64,000 bases of DNA, from assembly GCA_032718475.1 (NCBI GenBank), contig JAUCBJ010000923.1, forward strand, positions 1-64,000, read 5' to 3'. Origin of the DNA: Nemertoderma westbladi. Taxonomy: Eukaryota > Xenacoelomorpha > Nemertodermatida > Nemertodermatidae. The number at the start of each line of letters is the position of its first letter. Position 1 is the first letter of the stretch. Made by a program: the position numbers and the translations under genes. Under the pieces are notes generated by a model. That model searched no databases and was not told the origin of the DNA. It saw nothing but the letters and a program-made list of their open reading frames with translations. Below are positions 40,101 through 55,100 of the stretch, piece after piece.

Positions 40101-43100
40101 TATTGTTATCTGATTTAATTAATTAGTGTTTAGTTATATAAAGATTGGGTGGGGACATATTGTTATATGATTTAATTAATTAGTGTTTAGTTAGTTAAAG
40201 ATTGGGTGGGGACATATTGTTATATGATTTAATTAATTAGTGTTTAGTTAGTTAAAGATTGGGTGGGGACATATTGTTATCTGATTTAATTAATTAGTGT
40301 TTAGTTATATAAAGATTGGGTGGGGACATATTGTTATCTGATTTAATTAATTAGTGTTTAGTTAGTTAAAGATTGGGTGGGGATATATTGTTATCTGATT
40401 TAATTAATTAGTGTTTAGTTAGTTAAAGATTGGGTGGGGACATATTGTTATATGATTTAATTAATTAGTGTTTAGTTAGTTAAAGATTGGGTGGGGACAT
40501 ATTGTTATATGATTTAATTAATTAGTGTTTAGTTAGTTAAAGATTGGGTGGGGATATATTGTTATCTGATTTAATTAATTAGTGTTTAGTTAGTTAAAGA
40601 TTGGGTGGGGACATATTGTTATCTGATTTAATTAATTAGTGTTTAGTTAGTTAAAGATTGGGTGGGGACATATTGTTATATGATTTAATTAATTAGTGTT
40701 TAGTTAGTTAAAGATTGGGTGGGGACATATTGTTATCTGATTTAATTAATTAGTGTTTAGTTAGTTAAAGATTGGGTGGGGACATATTGTTATCTGATTT
40801 AATTAATTAGTGTTTAGTTATATAAAGATTGGGTGGGGACATATTGTTATCTGATTTAATTAATTAGTGTTTAGTTAGTTAAAGATTGGGTGGGGATATA
40901 TTGTTATCTGATTTAATTAATTAGTGTTTAGTTAGTTAAAGATTGGGTGGGGACATATTGTTATATGATTTAATTAATTAGTGTTTAGTTAGTTAAAGAT
41001 TGGGTGGGGACATATTGTTATATGATTTAATTAATTAGTGTTTAGTTAGTTAAAGATTGGGTGGGGATATATTGTTATCTGATTTAATTAATTAGTGTTT
41101 AGTTAGTTAAAGATTGGGTGGGGACATATTGTTATATGATTTAATTAATTAGTGTTTAGTTAGTTAAAGATTGGGTGGGGACATATTGTTATATGATTTA
41201 ATTAATTAGTGTTTAGTTAGTTAAAGATTGGGTGGGGACATATTGTTATCTGATTTAATTAATTAGTGTTTAGTTATATAAAGATTGGGTGGGGACATAT
41301 TGTTATATGATTTAATTAATTAGTGTTTAGTTAGTTAAAGATTGGGTGGGGACATATTGTTATCTGATTTAATTAATTAGTGTTTAGTTATATAAAGATT
41401 GGGTGGGGACATATTGTTATATGATTTAATTAATTAGTGTTTAGTTAGTTAAAGATTGGGTGGGGACATATTGTTATCTGATTTAATTAATTAGTGTTTA
41501 GTTATATAAAGATTGGGTGGGGACATATTGTTATATGATTTAATTAATTAGTGTTTAGTTAGTTAAAGATTGGGTGGGGACATATTGTTATATGATTTAA
41601 TTAATTAGTGTTTAGTTAGTTAAAGATTGGGTGGGGACATATTGTTATCTGATTTAATTAATTAGTGTTTAGTTATATAAAGATTGGGTGGGGACATATT
41701 GTTATCTGATTTAATTAATTAGTGTTTAGTTAGTTAAAGATTGGGTGGGGACATATTGTTATCTGATTTAATTAATTAGTGTTTAGTTAGTTAAAGATTG
41801 GGTGGGGACATATTGTTATATGATTTAATTAATTAGTGTTTAGTTAGTTAAAGATTGGGTGGGGACATATTGTTATATGATTTAATTAATTAGTGTTTAG
41901 TTAGTTAAAGATTGGGTGGGGACATATTGTTATCTGATTTAATTAATTAGTGTTTAGTTAGTTAAAGATTGGGTGGGGACATATTGTTATATGATTTAAT
42001 TAATTAGTGTTTAGTTAGTTAAAGATTGGGTGGGGACATATTGTTATATGATTTAATTAATTAGTGTTTAGTTAGTTAAAGATTGGGTGGGGACATATTG
42101 TTATCTGATTTAATTAATTAGTGTTTAGTTATATAAAGATTGGGTGGGGACATATTGTTATATGATTTAATTAATTAGTGTTTAGTTAGTTAAAGATTGG
42201 GTGGGGACATATTGTTATCTGATTTAATTAATTAGTGTTTAGTTATATAAAGATTGGGTGGGGACATATTGTTATATGATTTAATTAATTAGTGTTTAGT
42301 TAGTTAAAGATTGGGTGGGGACATATTGTTATCTGATTTAATTAATTAGTGTTTAGTTATATAAAGATTGGGTGGGGACATATTGTTATCTGATTTAATT
42401 AATTAGTGTTTAGTTAGTTAAAGATTGGGTGGGGACATATTGTTATATGATTTAATTAATTAGTGTTTAGTTAGTTAAAGATTGGGTGGGGACATATTGT
42501 TATCTGATTTAATTAATTAGTGTTTAGTTATATAAAGATTGGGTGGGGACATATTGTTATATGATTTAATTAATTAGTGTTTAGTTAGTTAAAGATTGGG
42601 TGGGGACATATTGTTATCTGATTTAATTAATTAGTGTTTAGTTATATAAAGATTGGGTGGGGACATATTGTTATCTGATTTAATTAATTAGTGTTTAGTT
42701 ATATAAAGATTGGGTGGGGACATATTGTTATCTGATTTAATTAATTAGTGTTTAGTTATATAAAGATTGGGTGGGGACATATTGTTATATGATTTAATTA
42801 ATTAGTGTTTAGTTAGTTAAAGATTGGGTGGGGACATATTGTTATCTGATTTAATTAATTAGTGTTTAGTTATATAAAGATTGGGTGGGGACATATTGTT
42901 ATATGATTTAATTAATTAGTGTTTAGTTAGTTAAAGATTGGGTGGGGACATATTGTTATATGATTTAATTAATTAGTGTTTAGTTAGTTAAAGATTGGGT
43001 GGGGACATATTGTTATCTGATTTAATTAATTAGTGTTTAGTTATATAAAGATTGGGTGGGGACATATTGTTATCTGATTTAATTAATTAGTGTTTAGTTA

Positions 43101-46100
43101 GTTAAAGATTGGGTGGGGACATATTGTTATATGATTTAATTAATTAGTGTTTAGTTAGTTAAAGATTGGGTGGGGACATATTGTTATCTGATTTAATTAA
43201 TTAGTGTTTAGTTATATAAAGATTGGGTGGGGACATATTGTTATATGATTTAATTAATTAGTGTTTAGTTAGTTAAAGATTGGGTGGGGACATATTGTTA
43301 TCTGATTTAATTAATTAGTGTTTAGTTATATAAAGATTGGGTGGGGACATATTGTTATCTGATTTAATTAATTAGTGTTTAGTTATATAAAGATTGGGTG
43401 GGGACATATTGTTATCTGATTTAATTAATTAGTGTTTAGTTATATAAAGATTGGGTGGGGACATATTGTTATATGATTTAATTAATTAGTGTTTAGTTAG
43501 TTAAAGATTGGGTGGGGACATATTGTTATCTGATTTAATTAATTAGTGTTTAGTTATATAAAGATTGGGTGGGGACATATTGTTATCTGATTTAATTAAT
43601 TAGTGTTTAGTTAGTTAAAGATTGGGTGGGGACATATTGTTATATGATTTAATTAATTAGTGTTTAGTTAGTTAAAGATTGGGTGGGGACATATTGTTAT
43701 ATGATTTAATTAATTAGTGTTTAGTTAGTTAAAGATTGGGTGGGGACATATTGTTATCTGATTTAATTAATTAGTGTTTAGTTAGTTAAAGATTGGGTGG
43801 GGACATATTGTTATCTGATTTAATTAATTAGTGTTTAGTTATATAAAGATTGGGTGGGGACATATTGTTATATGATTTAATTAATTAGTGTTTAGTTAGT
43901 TAAAGATTGGGTGGGGACATATTGTTATCTGATTTAATTAATTAGTGTTTAGTTATATAAAGATTGGGTGGGTACATATTGTTATCTGATTTAATTAATT
44001 AGTGTTTAGTTAGTTAAAGATTGGGTGGGGACATATTGTTATCTGATTTAATTAATTAGTGTTTAGTTATATAAAGATTGGGTGGGGACATATTGTTATA
44101 TGATTTAATTAATTAGTGTTTAGTTAGTTAAAGATTGGGTGGGGACATATTGTTATCTGATTTAATTAATTAGTGTTTAGTTATATAAAGATTGGGTGGG
44201 TACATATTGTTATCTGATTTAATTAATTAGTGTTTAGTTAGTTAAAGATTGGGTGGGGACATATTGTTATCTGATTTAATTAATTAGTGTTTAGTTAGTT
44301 AAAGATTGGGTGGGGACATATTGTTATATGATTTAATTAATTAGTGTTTAGTTAGTTAAAGATTGGGTGGGGACATATTGTTATCTGATTTAATTAATTA
44401 GTGTTTAGTTAGTTAAAGATTGGGTGGGGACATATTGTTATCTGATTTAATTAATTAGTGTTTAGTTATATAAAGATTGGGTGGGGACATATTGTTATAT
44501 GATTTAATTAATTAGTGTTTAGTTAGTTAAAGATTGGGTGGGGACATATTGTTATCTGATTTAATTAATTAGTGTTTAGTTATATAAAGATTGGGTGGGT
44601 ACATATTGTTATCTGATTTAATTAATTAGTGTTTAGTTAGTTAAAGATTGGGTGGGGACATATTGTTATCTGATTTAATTAATTAGTGTTTAGTTATATA
44701 AAGATTGGGTGGGGACATATTGTTATATGATTTAATTAATTAGTGTTTAGTTAGTTAAAGATTGGGTGGGGACATATTGTTATCTGATTTAATTAATTAG
44801 TGTTTAGTTATATAAAGATTGGGTGGGTACATATTGTTATCTGATTTAATTAATTAGTGTTTAGTTAGTTAAAGATTGGGTGGGGACATATTGTTATCTG
44901 ATTTAATTAATTAGTGTTTAGTTAGTTAAAGATTGGGTGGGGACATATTGTTATATGATTTAATTAATTAGTGTTTAGTTATATAAAGATTGGGTGGGGA
45001 CATATTGTTATCTGATTTAATTAATTAGTGTTTAGTTAGTTAAAGATTGGGTGGGGACATATTGTTATCTGATTTAATTAATTAGTGTTTAGTTAGTTAA
45101 AGATTGGGTGGGGACATATTGTTATATGATTTAATTAATTAGTGTTTAGTTATATAAAGATTGGGTGGGGACATATTGTTATCTGATTTAATTAATTAGT
45201 GTTTAGTTATATAAAGATTGGGTGGGGACATATTGTTATCTGATTTAATTAATTAGTGTTTAGTTATATAAAGATTGGGTGGGGACATATTGTTATCTGA
45301 TTTAATTAATTAGTGTTTAGTTAGTTAAAGATTGGGTGGGGACATATTGTTATATGATTTAATTAATTAGTGTTTAGTTAGTTAAAGATTGGGTGGGGAC
45401 ATATTGTTATATGATTTAATTAATTAGTGTTTAGTTATATAAAGATTGGGTGGGGACATATTGTTATCTGATTTAATTAATTAGTGTTTAGTTATATAAA
45501 GATTGGGTGGGGACATATTGTTATCTGATTTAATTAATTAGTGTTTAGTTATATAAAGATTGGGTGGGGACATATTGTTATATGATTTAATTAATTAGTG
45601 TTTAGTTATATAAAGATTGGGTAGGGGACATATTGTTATATGATTTAATTAATTAGTGTTTAGTTATATAAAGATTGGGTGGGGACATATTGTTATCTGA
45701 TTTAATTAATTAGTGTTTAGTTATATAAAGATTGGGTGGGGACATATTGTTATCTGATTTAATTAATTAGTGTTTAGTTATATAAAGATTGGGTGGGGAC
45801 ATATTGTTATATGATTTAATTAATTAGTGTTTAGTTATATAAAGATTGGGTGGGGACATATTGTTATCTGATTTAATTAATTAGTGTTTAGTTATATAAA
45901 GATTGGGTGGGTACATATTGTTATCTGATTTAATTAATTAGTGTTTAGTTAGATAAAGATTGGGTGGGGACATATTGTTATCTGATTTAATTAATTAGTG
46001 TTTAGTTATATAAAGATTGGGTGGGGACATATTGTTATATGATTTAATTAATTAGTGTTTAGTTATATAAAGATTGGGTGGGGACATATTGTTATCTGAT

Positions 46101-49100
46101 TTAATTAATTAGTGTTTAGTTATATAAAGATTGGGTGGGGACATATTGTTATATGATTTAATTAATTAGTGTTTAGTTATATAAAGATTGGGTGGGGACA
46201 TATTGTTATCTGATTTAATTAATTAGTGTTTAGTTATATAAAGATTGGGTGGGGACATATTGTTATCTGATTTAATTAATTAGTGTTTAGTTATATAAAG
46301 ATTGGGTGGGGACATATTGTTATATGATTTAATTAATTAGTGTTTAGTTATATAAAGATTGGGTGGGGACATATTGTTATCTGATTTAATTAATTAGTGT
46401 TTAGTTATATAAAGATTGGGTGGGGACATATTGTTATCTGATTTAATTAATTAGTGTTTAGTTATATAAAGATTGGGTGGGGACATATTGTTATCTGATT
46501 TAATTAATTAGTGTTTAGTTATATAAAGATTGGGTGGGGACATATTGTTATCTGATTTAATTAATTAGTGTTTAGTTATATAAAGATTGGGTGGGTACAT
46601 ATTGTTATCTGATTTAATTAATTAGTGTTTAGTAAGATAAAGATTGGGTGGGGACATATTGTTATCTGATTTAATTAATTAGTGTTTAGTTATATAAAGA
46701 TTGGGTGGGGACATATTGTTATCTGATTTAATTAATTAGTGTTTAGTTATATAAAGATTGGGTGGGGACATATTGTTATCTGATTTAATTAATTAGTGTT
46801 TAGTTATATAAAGATTGGGTGGGGACATATTGTTATATGATTTAATTAATTAGTGTTTAGTTATATAAAGATTGGGTGGGGACATATTGTTATCTGATTT
46901 AATTAATTAGTGTTTAGTTATATAAAGATTGGGTGGGGACATATTGTTATATGATTTAATTAATTAGTGTTTAGTTATATAAAGATTGGGTGGGGACATA
47001 TTGTTATATGATTTAATTAATTAGTGTTTAGTTATATAAAGATTGGGTGGGGACATATTGTTATCTGATTTAATTAATTAGTGTTTAGTTATATAAAGAT
47101 TGGGTGGGGACATATTGTTATCTGATTTAATTAATTAGTGTTTAGTAAGATAAAGATTGGGTGGGGACATATTGTTATCTGATTTAATTAATTAGTGTTT
47201 AGTTATATAAAGATTGGGTGGGGACATATTGTTATCTGATTTAATTAATTAGTGTTTAGTTATATAAAGATTGGGTGGGGACATATTGTTATCTGATTTA
47301 ATTAATTAGTGTTTAGTTATATAAAGATTGGGTGGGGACATATTGTTATATGATTTAATTAATTAGTGTTTAGTTATATAAAGATTGGGTGGGGACATAT
47401 TGTTATCTGATTTAATTAATTAGTGTTTAGTTATATAAAGATTGGGTGGGGACATATTGTTATATGATTTAATTAATTAGTGTTTAGTTATATAAAGATT
47501 GGGTGGGGACATATTGTTATCTGATTTAATTAATTAGTGTTTAGTTATATAAAGATTGGGTGGGGACATATTGTTATCTGATTTAATTAATTAGTGTTTA
47601 GTTATATAAAGATTGGGTGGGGACATATTGTTATATGATTTAATTAATTAGTGTTTAGTTATATAAAGATTGGGTGGGGACATATTGTTATCTGATTTAA
47701 TTAATTAGTGTTTAGTTATATAAAGATTGGGTGGGTACATATTGTTATCTGATTTAATTAATTAGTGTTTAGTAAGATAAAGATTGGGTGGGGACATATT
47801 GTTATCTGATTTAATTAATTAGTGTTTAGTTATATAAAGATTGGGTGGGGACATATTGTTATATGATTTAATTAATTAGTGTTTAGTTATATAAAGATTG
47901 GGTGGGGACATATTGTTATCTGATTTAATTAATTAGTGTTTAGTTATATAAAGATTGGGTGGGGACATATTGTTATATGATTTAATTAATTAGTGTTTAG
48001 TTATATAAAGATTGGGTGGGGACATATTGTTATCTGATTTAATTAATTAGTGTTTAGTTATATAAAGATTGGGTGGGGACATATTGTTATCTGATTTAAT
48101 TAATATAATTAAAAAATAACAACTTATTATTGATGATTTTCAAGTTTACATCGAGGATTATTAAGGTGGGAGGAGGCAGAAGCAGAATACAGACTTTAGT
48201 AATAAGTAAAACAGTCTAACTTGTCGGTCTGTCTTACGTTTTAACAGACATATTGGCAGGCAGATATTATACGATAACTCGAAAACTAAAACAAAACTCT
48301 CTAAGCCGTTTTCAGATTTGAAATCCCCATTAAATGCAAAGATTCAAAATATGTAACACAATCAGCATTTCGTTATAAATAGCTGAGATATGAGCGATCA
48401 AAAATCACATGATTATGCAGACCTGAGCGAGGCTGATTTATTCTATTTAATAAAAACACCATATTCTGGAACATTATGTTTATGTATGAATAGCTATGTA
48501 ATAGTATAATTAAAGAGGAAATTGCATTGTTCCCTATACGTATGGGATAAAGACGATGTTCCAGAATATGGTTTATTTTCATTAAATAGAATAAAATAGC
48601 CTTGAGCAAGTCCAAAACCATGCAACATATGAACGCCCATATCTCAGCTATTTTACGACGAAATTCAGATTGTGTTACATATTTGGAATCCTTGCGTGGC
48701 CAGCTTTGTTACAGTATTAACAAATCGATGTAAGGTTGAAGAATAACTGCTGAGTAAATGGTGCAATATCGACAGAGACACCTATTTCAAACGCATTAAG
48801 CTAAAGAAAGAAAGCGAAAATAATAATTCTGATCTGACTATAATATAGCTGCACATAGCAATACATACCTGGATATAGCTGTACATAGCAATACATACCT
48901 GGATATAGCTGTACATAGCAATACATACCTGGATATAGCTGCACATAGCAATACATACCTGGATATAGCTGTACATAGCAATACATACCTGGATATAGCT
49001 GCACATAGCAATACATACCTGGATATAGCTTCACATAGCAATACATACCTGGATATAGCTGTACATAGCAATACATACCTGGATATAGCTGCACATAGCA

Positions 49101-52100
49101 ATACATACCTGGATATAGCTGCACATAGCAATACATACCTGGATATAGCTGCACATAGCAATACATACCTGGATATAGCTGCACATAGCAATACATACCT
49201 GGATATAGCTGCACATAGCAATACATACCTGGATATAGCTGCACATAGCAATACATACCTGGATATAGCTGCACATAGCAATACATACCTGGATATAGCT
49301 GCACATAGCAATACATACCTGGATATAGCTGCATATGGCAATACATACCTGGATATAGCTGCACATAGCAATACATACCTGGATATAGCTGCATATGGCA
49401 ATACATACCTGGATATAGCTGCATATGGCAATACATACCTGGATATAGCTGCACATAGCAATACATACCTGGATATAGCTGCAAATAGCAATACATACCT
49501 GGATATAGCTGCACATAGCAATACATACCTGGATATAGCTGCATATGGCAATACATACCTGGATATAGCTGCATATGGCAATACATACCTGGATATAGCT
49601 GCACATAGCAATACATACCTGGATATAGCTGCAAATAGCAATACATACCTGGATATAGCTGCATATGGCAATACATACCTGGATATAGCTGCATATGGCA
49701 ATACATACCTGGATATAGCTGCACATAGCAATACATACCTGGATATAGCTGCAAATAGCAATACATACCTGGATATAGCTGCACATAGCAATACATACCT
49801 GGATATAGCTGCATATGGCAATACATACCTGGATATAGCTGCATATGGCAATACATACCTGGATATAGCTGCACATAGCAATACATACCTGGATATAGCT
49901 GCAAATAGCAATACATACCTGGATATAGCTGCATATGGCAATACATACCTGGATATAGCTGCATATGGCAATACATACCTGGATATAGCTGCACATAGCA
50001 ATACATACCTGGATATAGCTGCAAATAGCAATACATACCTGGATATAGCTGCACATAGCAATACATACCTGGATATAGCTGTACATAGCAATACATACCT
50101 GGATATAGCTGCACATGGCAATACATACCTGGATATAGCTGCACATAGCAATACATACCTGGATATAGCTGCACATGGCAATACATACCTGGATATAGCT
50201 GTACATAGCAATACATACCTGGATATAGCTGCACATAGCAATACATACCTGGATATAGCTGCACATAGCAATACATACCTGGATATAGCTGCACATAGCA
50301 ATACATACCTGGATATAGCTGTACATAGCAATACATACCTGGATATAGCTGCACATAGCAATACATACCTGGATATAGCTGCACATAGCAATACATACCT
50401 GGATATAGCTGTACATAGCAATACATACCTGGATATAGCTGCACATGGCAATACATACCTGGATATAGCTGCACATAGCAATACATACCTGGATATAGCT
50501 GTACATAGCAATACATACCTGGATATAGCTGCACATAGCAATACATACCTGGATATAGCTGTACATAGCAATACATACCTGGATATAGCTGTACATAGCA
50601 ATACATACCTGGATATAGCTGTACATAGCAATACATACCTGGATATAGCTGCACATAGCAATACATACCTGGATATAGCTGTACATAGCAATACATACCT
50701 GGATATAGCTGTACATAGCAATACATACCTGGATATAGCTGCACATAGCAATACATACCTGGATATAGCTGTACATAGCAATACATACCTGGATATAGCT
50801 GCACATAGCAATACATACCTGGATATAGCTGCACATAGCAATACATACCTGGATATAGCTGCACATAGCAATACATACCTGGATATAGCTGTACATAGCA
50901 ATACATACCTGGATATAGCTGTACATAGCAATACATACCTGGATATAGCTGTACATAGCAATACATACCTGGATATAGCTGCACATAGCAATACATACCT
51001 GGATATAGCTGTACATAGCAATACATACCTGGATATAGCTGCACACAGCAATACATACCTGGATATAGCTGCACATAGCAATACACACCTGGATATAGCT
51101 GCACATAGCAATACACACCTGGATATAGCTGCACATAGCAATACATACCTGGATATAGCTGTACATAGAAATACATACCTGGATATAGCTGTACATAGCA
51201 ATACATACCTGGATATAGCTGCACATAGCAATACATACCTGGATATAGCTGCACATAGCAATACATACCTGGATATAGCTGCACATAGCAATACATACCT
51301 GGATATAGCTGCACATAGCAATACAATACCTGGATATAGCTGCACATGGCAATACATACCTGGATATAGCTGCACATAGCAATACATACCTGGATATAGC
51401 TGCACATAGCAATACATACCTGGATATAGTTGCACATAGCAATACATACCTGGATATAGCTGCACATAGCAATACATACCTGGATATAGCTGCACATAGC
51501 AATACATACCTGGATATAGCTGCACATAGCAATACATACCTGGATATAGCTGCACATAGCAATACATACCTGGATATAGCTGCACATAGCTATATATACC
51601 TGGATATAGCTGCACATAGCAATACAATACCTGGATATAGCTGCACATGGCAATACATACCTGGATATAGCTGCACATAGCAATACATACCTGGATATAG
51701 CTGCACATAGCAATACATACCTGGATATAGCTGCACATAGCAATACATACCTGGATATAGCTGCACATAGCAATACATACCTGGATATAGCTGCACATAG
51801 CAATACATACCTGGATATAGCTGCACATAGCAATACATACCTGGATATAGCTGCACATAGCAATACATACCTGGATATAGCTGTACATAGAAATACATAC
51901 CTGGATATAGCTGCACATAGCAATACATACCTGGATATAGCTGCACATAGCAATACATACCTGGATATAGCTGCACATAGCAATACATACCTGGATATAG
52001 CTGTACATAGAAATACATACCTGGATATAGCTGCACATAGCAATACATATCTGGATATAGCTGCACATAGCAATACATACCTGGATATAGCTGCACATAG

Positions 52101-55100
52101 CAATACATACCTGGATATAGCTGCACATAGCAATACATACCTGGATATAGCTGCACATAGCAATACATACCTGGATATAGCTGCACATAGCAATACATAC
52201 CTGGATATAGCTGCACATAGCAATACATACCTGGATATAGCTGTACATAGAAATACATACCTGGATATAGCTGCACATAGCAATACATACCTGGATATAG
52301 CTGCACATAGCAATACATACCTGGATATAGCTGCACATAGCAATACATACCTGGATATAGCTGCACATAGCAATACATACCTGGATATAGCTGCACATAG
52401 CAATACATACCTGGATATAGCTGCACATAGCAATACATACCTGGATATAGCTGCACATAGCAATACATACCTGGATATAGCTGCACATAGCAATACATAC
52501 CTGGATATAGCTGCACATAGCAATACATACCTGGATATAGCTGCACATGGCAATACATACCTGGATATAGCTGCACATGGCAATACATACCTGGATATAG
52601 CTGCACATAGCAATACATACCTGGATATAGCTGCACATAGCAATACATACCTGGATATAGCTGTACATAGAAATACATACCTGGATATAGCTGCACATAG
52701 CAATACATACCTGGATATAGCTGCACATAGCAATACATACCTGGATATAGCTGCACATAGCAATACATACCTGGATATAGCTGCACATAGCAATACATAC
52801 CTGGATATAGCTGTACATAGAAATACATACCTGGATATAGCTGCACATAGCAATACATACCTGGATATAGCTGCATATGGCAATACATACCTGGATATAG
52901 CTGCACATAGCAATACATACCTGGATATAGCTGCACAAGCAATACATACCTGGATATAGCTGCACATGGCAATACATACCTGGATATAGCTGCATATGGC
53001 AATACATACCTGGATATAGCTGCACATAGCAATACATACCTGGATATAGCTGCACATGGCAATACATACCTGGATATAGCTGCACATAGCAATACATACC
53101 TGGATATAGCTGCACATAGCAATACATACCTGGATATAGCTGCACATAGCAATACATACCTGGATATAGCTGCACATAGCAATACATACCTGGATATAGC
53201 TGCACATAGCAATACATACCTGGATATAGCTGCACATAGCAATACATACCTGGATATAGCTGTACATAGCAATACATACCTGGATATAGCTGTACATAGC
53301 AATACATACCTGGATATAGCTGCACATAGCAATACATACCTGGATATAGCTGTACATAGAAATACATACCTGGATATAGCTGCACATAGCAATACATACC
53401 TGGATATAGCTGTACATAGCAATACATACCTGGATATAGCTGCACATAGCAATACATACCTGGATATAGCTGCACATAGCAATACATACCTGGATATAGC
53501 TGCACATAGCAATACATACCTGGATATAGCTGTACATAGAAATACATACCTGGATATAGCTGCACATAGCAATACATACCTGGATATAGCTGCACAAGCA
53601 ATACATACCTGGATATAGCTGCACATGGCAATACATACCTGGATATAGCTGCATATGGCAATACATACCTGGATATAGCTGCACATAGCAATACATACCT
53701 GGATATAGCTGCACATGGCAATACATACCTGGATATAGCTGCACATAGCAATACATACCTGGATATAGCTGCACATAGCAATACATACCTGGATATAGCT
53801 GCACATAGCAATACATACCTGGATATAGCTGCACATAGCATTGGCCCGGCATCACCGCGGATCACCAATGGGGTTGACTTATCTCCGTTAATATAATCAC
53901 CGACCTCGGATAACAGCCCTTCTGGTGCGTGGTCGCCCAGGAAACGAGAATACAAGGCAGAGTCGACGAGATCGCAATGAACAACCTCAGGAATTACTGA
54001 AACAATTTAAATAGGAATATTACGTAATAAAAACGTTTTATTTCGTACAGTGTAATAAAGAGGTACTTTGTGTCCTACTTATTTTTATTTATTTATAGGC
54101 CATCTTTGTCTAAATATATAATATCTAGAATTAACCTTACGAATCCCCGATTGCAAGCTGTAAGAGTTGAATTGCCCAATGTTAACCCTTTTGTGATAAT
54201 TAATAGTTATTTTCCAGTAGATACGCGGGACAATATTAATGTATCAGACGATTTACTTACTCTTACCAATGATATCAAACATACTATTTTATCGGAGCAG
54301 CTTTGTAATGTTATACTTGCAGGGGATTTCAATGCTGATTTTTCGCGTGTATCTATGCATGTTCGTGTAATTAGTCAATTTTTACAGGAATTTAAATTAG
54401 AACGTCTATGGGATTTTAATCCTATTGATTATACTTACACGTGCTACAGAGAACAGGCATCTTTTCATTCCATTTTAGATCACTTTTTCAGTTCGAGTAA
54501 ATTGGTAGAAAATGTTTCTGATTCTGGTGTAGTACATTCTGGTGCTAATTTATCTTTTCATGACCCAATATTTTTGAAGTTGAAAGTTAGTGGTGTAGAT
54601 TTACCACGTGTTAATTATAGCTCAGGTGATGCTACTGGTAATGGTAAAATTAAATTTAAGCGAGCTACTATTGAACAGCAACATGACTTTGTAAACAATC
54701 TACATAATAAATTGGATGACATTGAGGTTGAGTCAGGTTGTATAACATGTGGTAATATTTTTTGTGCGGACCTTACTCATAGACTGTTTATTGAAAAATA
54801 TGTTTTAGATATTCTTGAATGCATTGATATCAGCTGTAGTAGTTTAAATAATAATTATAATGGTGAGCCCCGTGCTACTAATAATCGCCCTAAACTTCCC
54901 GGTTGGTCGGAGCGAGTTAAACCATTTAGAGATGAAGCTATCCTATGGCATTCCTTGTGGGTCTCGGCGGGGTGTCCAAATGCTTCACAAAATAGTCAGC
55001 TTTTTCACATGCGACGGGTGTCTCGCGCGCAGTATAAGTATGCCGTACGACGGCTCAAACGTTCAGTAGATAATGTGCGTCGAGATAAACTTCTACAGGC

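Larger units (their letters stand above)
28312..53818. other. NWD-like intron C-D (25.5 kb)
   Basis: Consists of the 57-bp satellite, the 30-bp satellite, and two unique stretches: 28312-28925 (AT-rich with possible short inverted ends) and 48106-48840 (foldback element). The phase-2 junction between exons C and D (AG|G, Arg) and the protein pattern across it support one intron here. Confidence 0.65.

Noticed and set aside
48838-53955. Minus-strand ORFs of 1684-1705 codons
   Set aside because: They come from a 30-bp unit lacking stops in all three frames. Only the first 178 bases belong to a recognisable exon.
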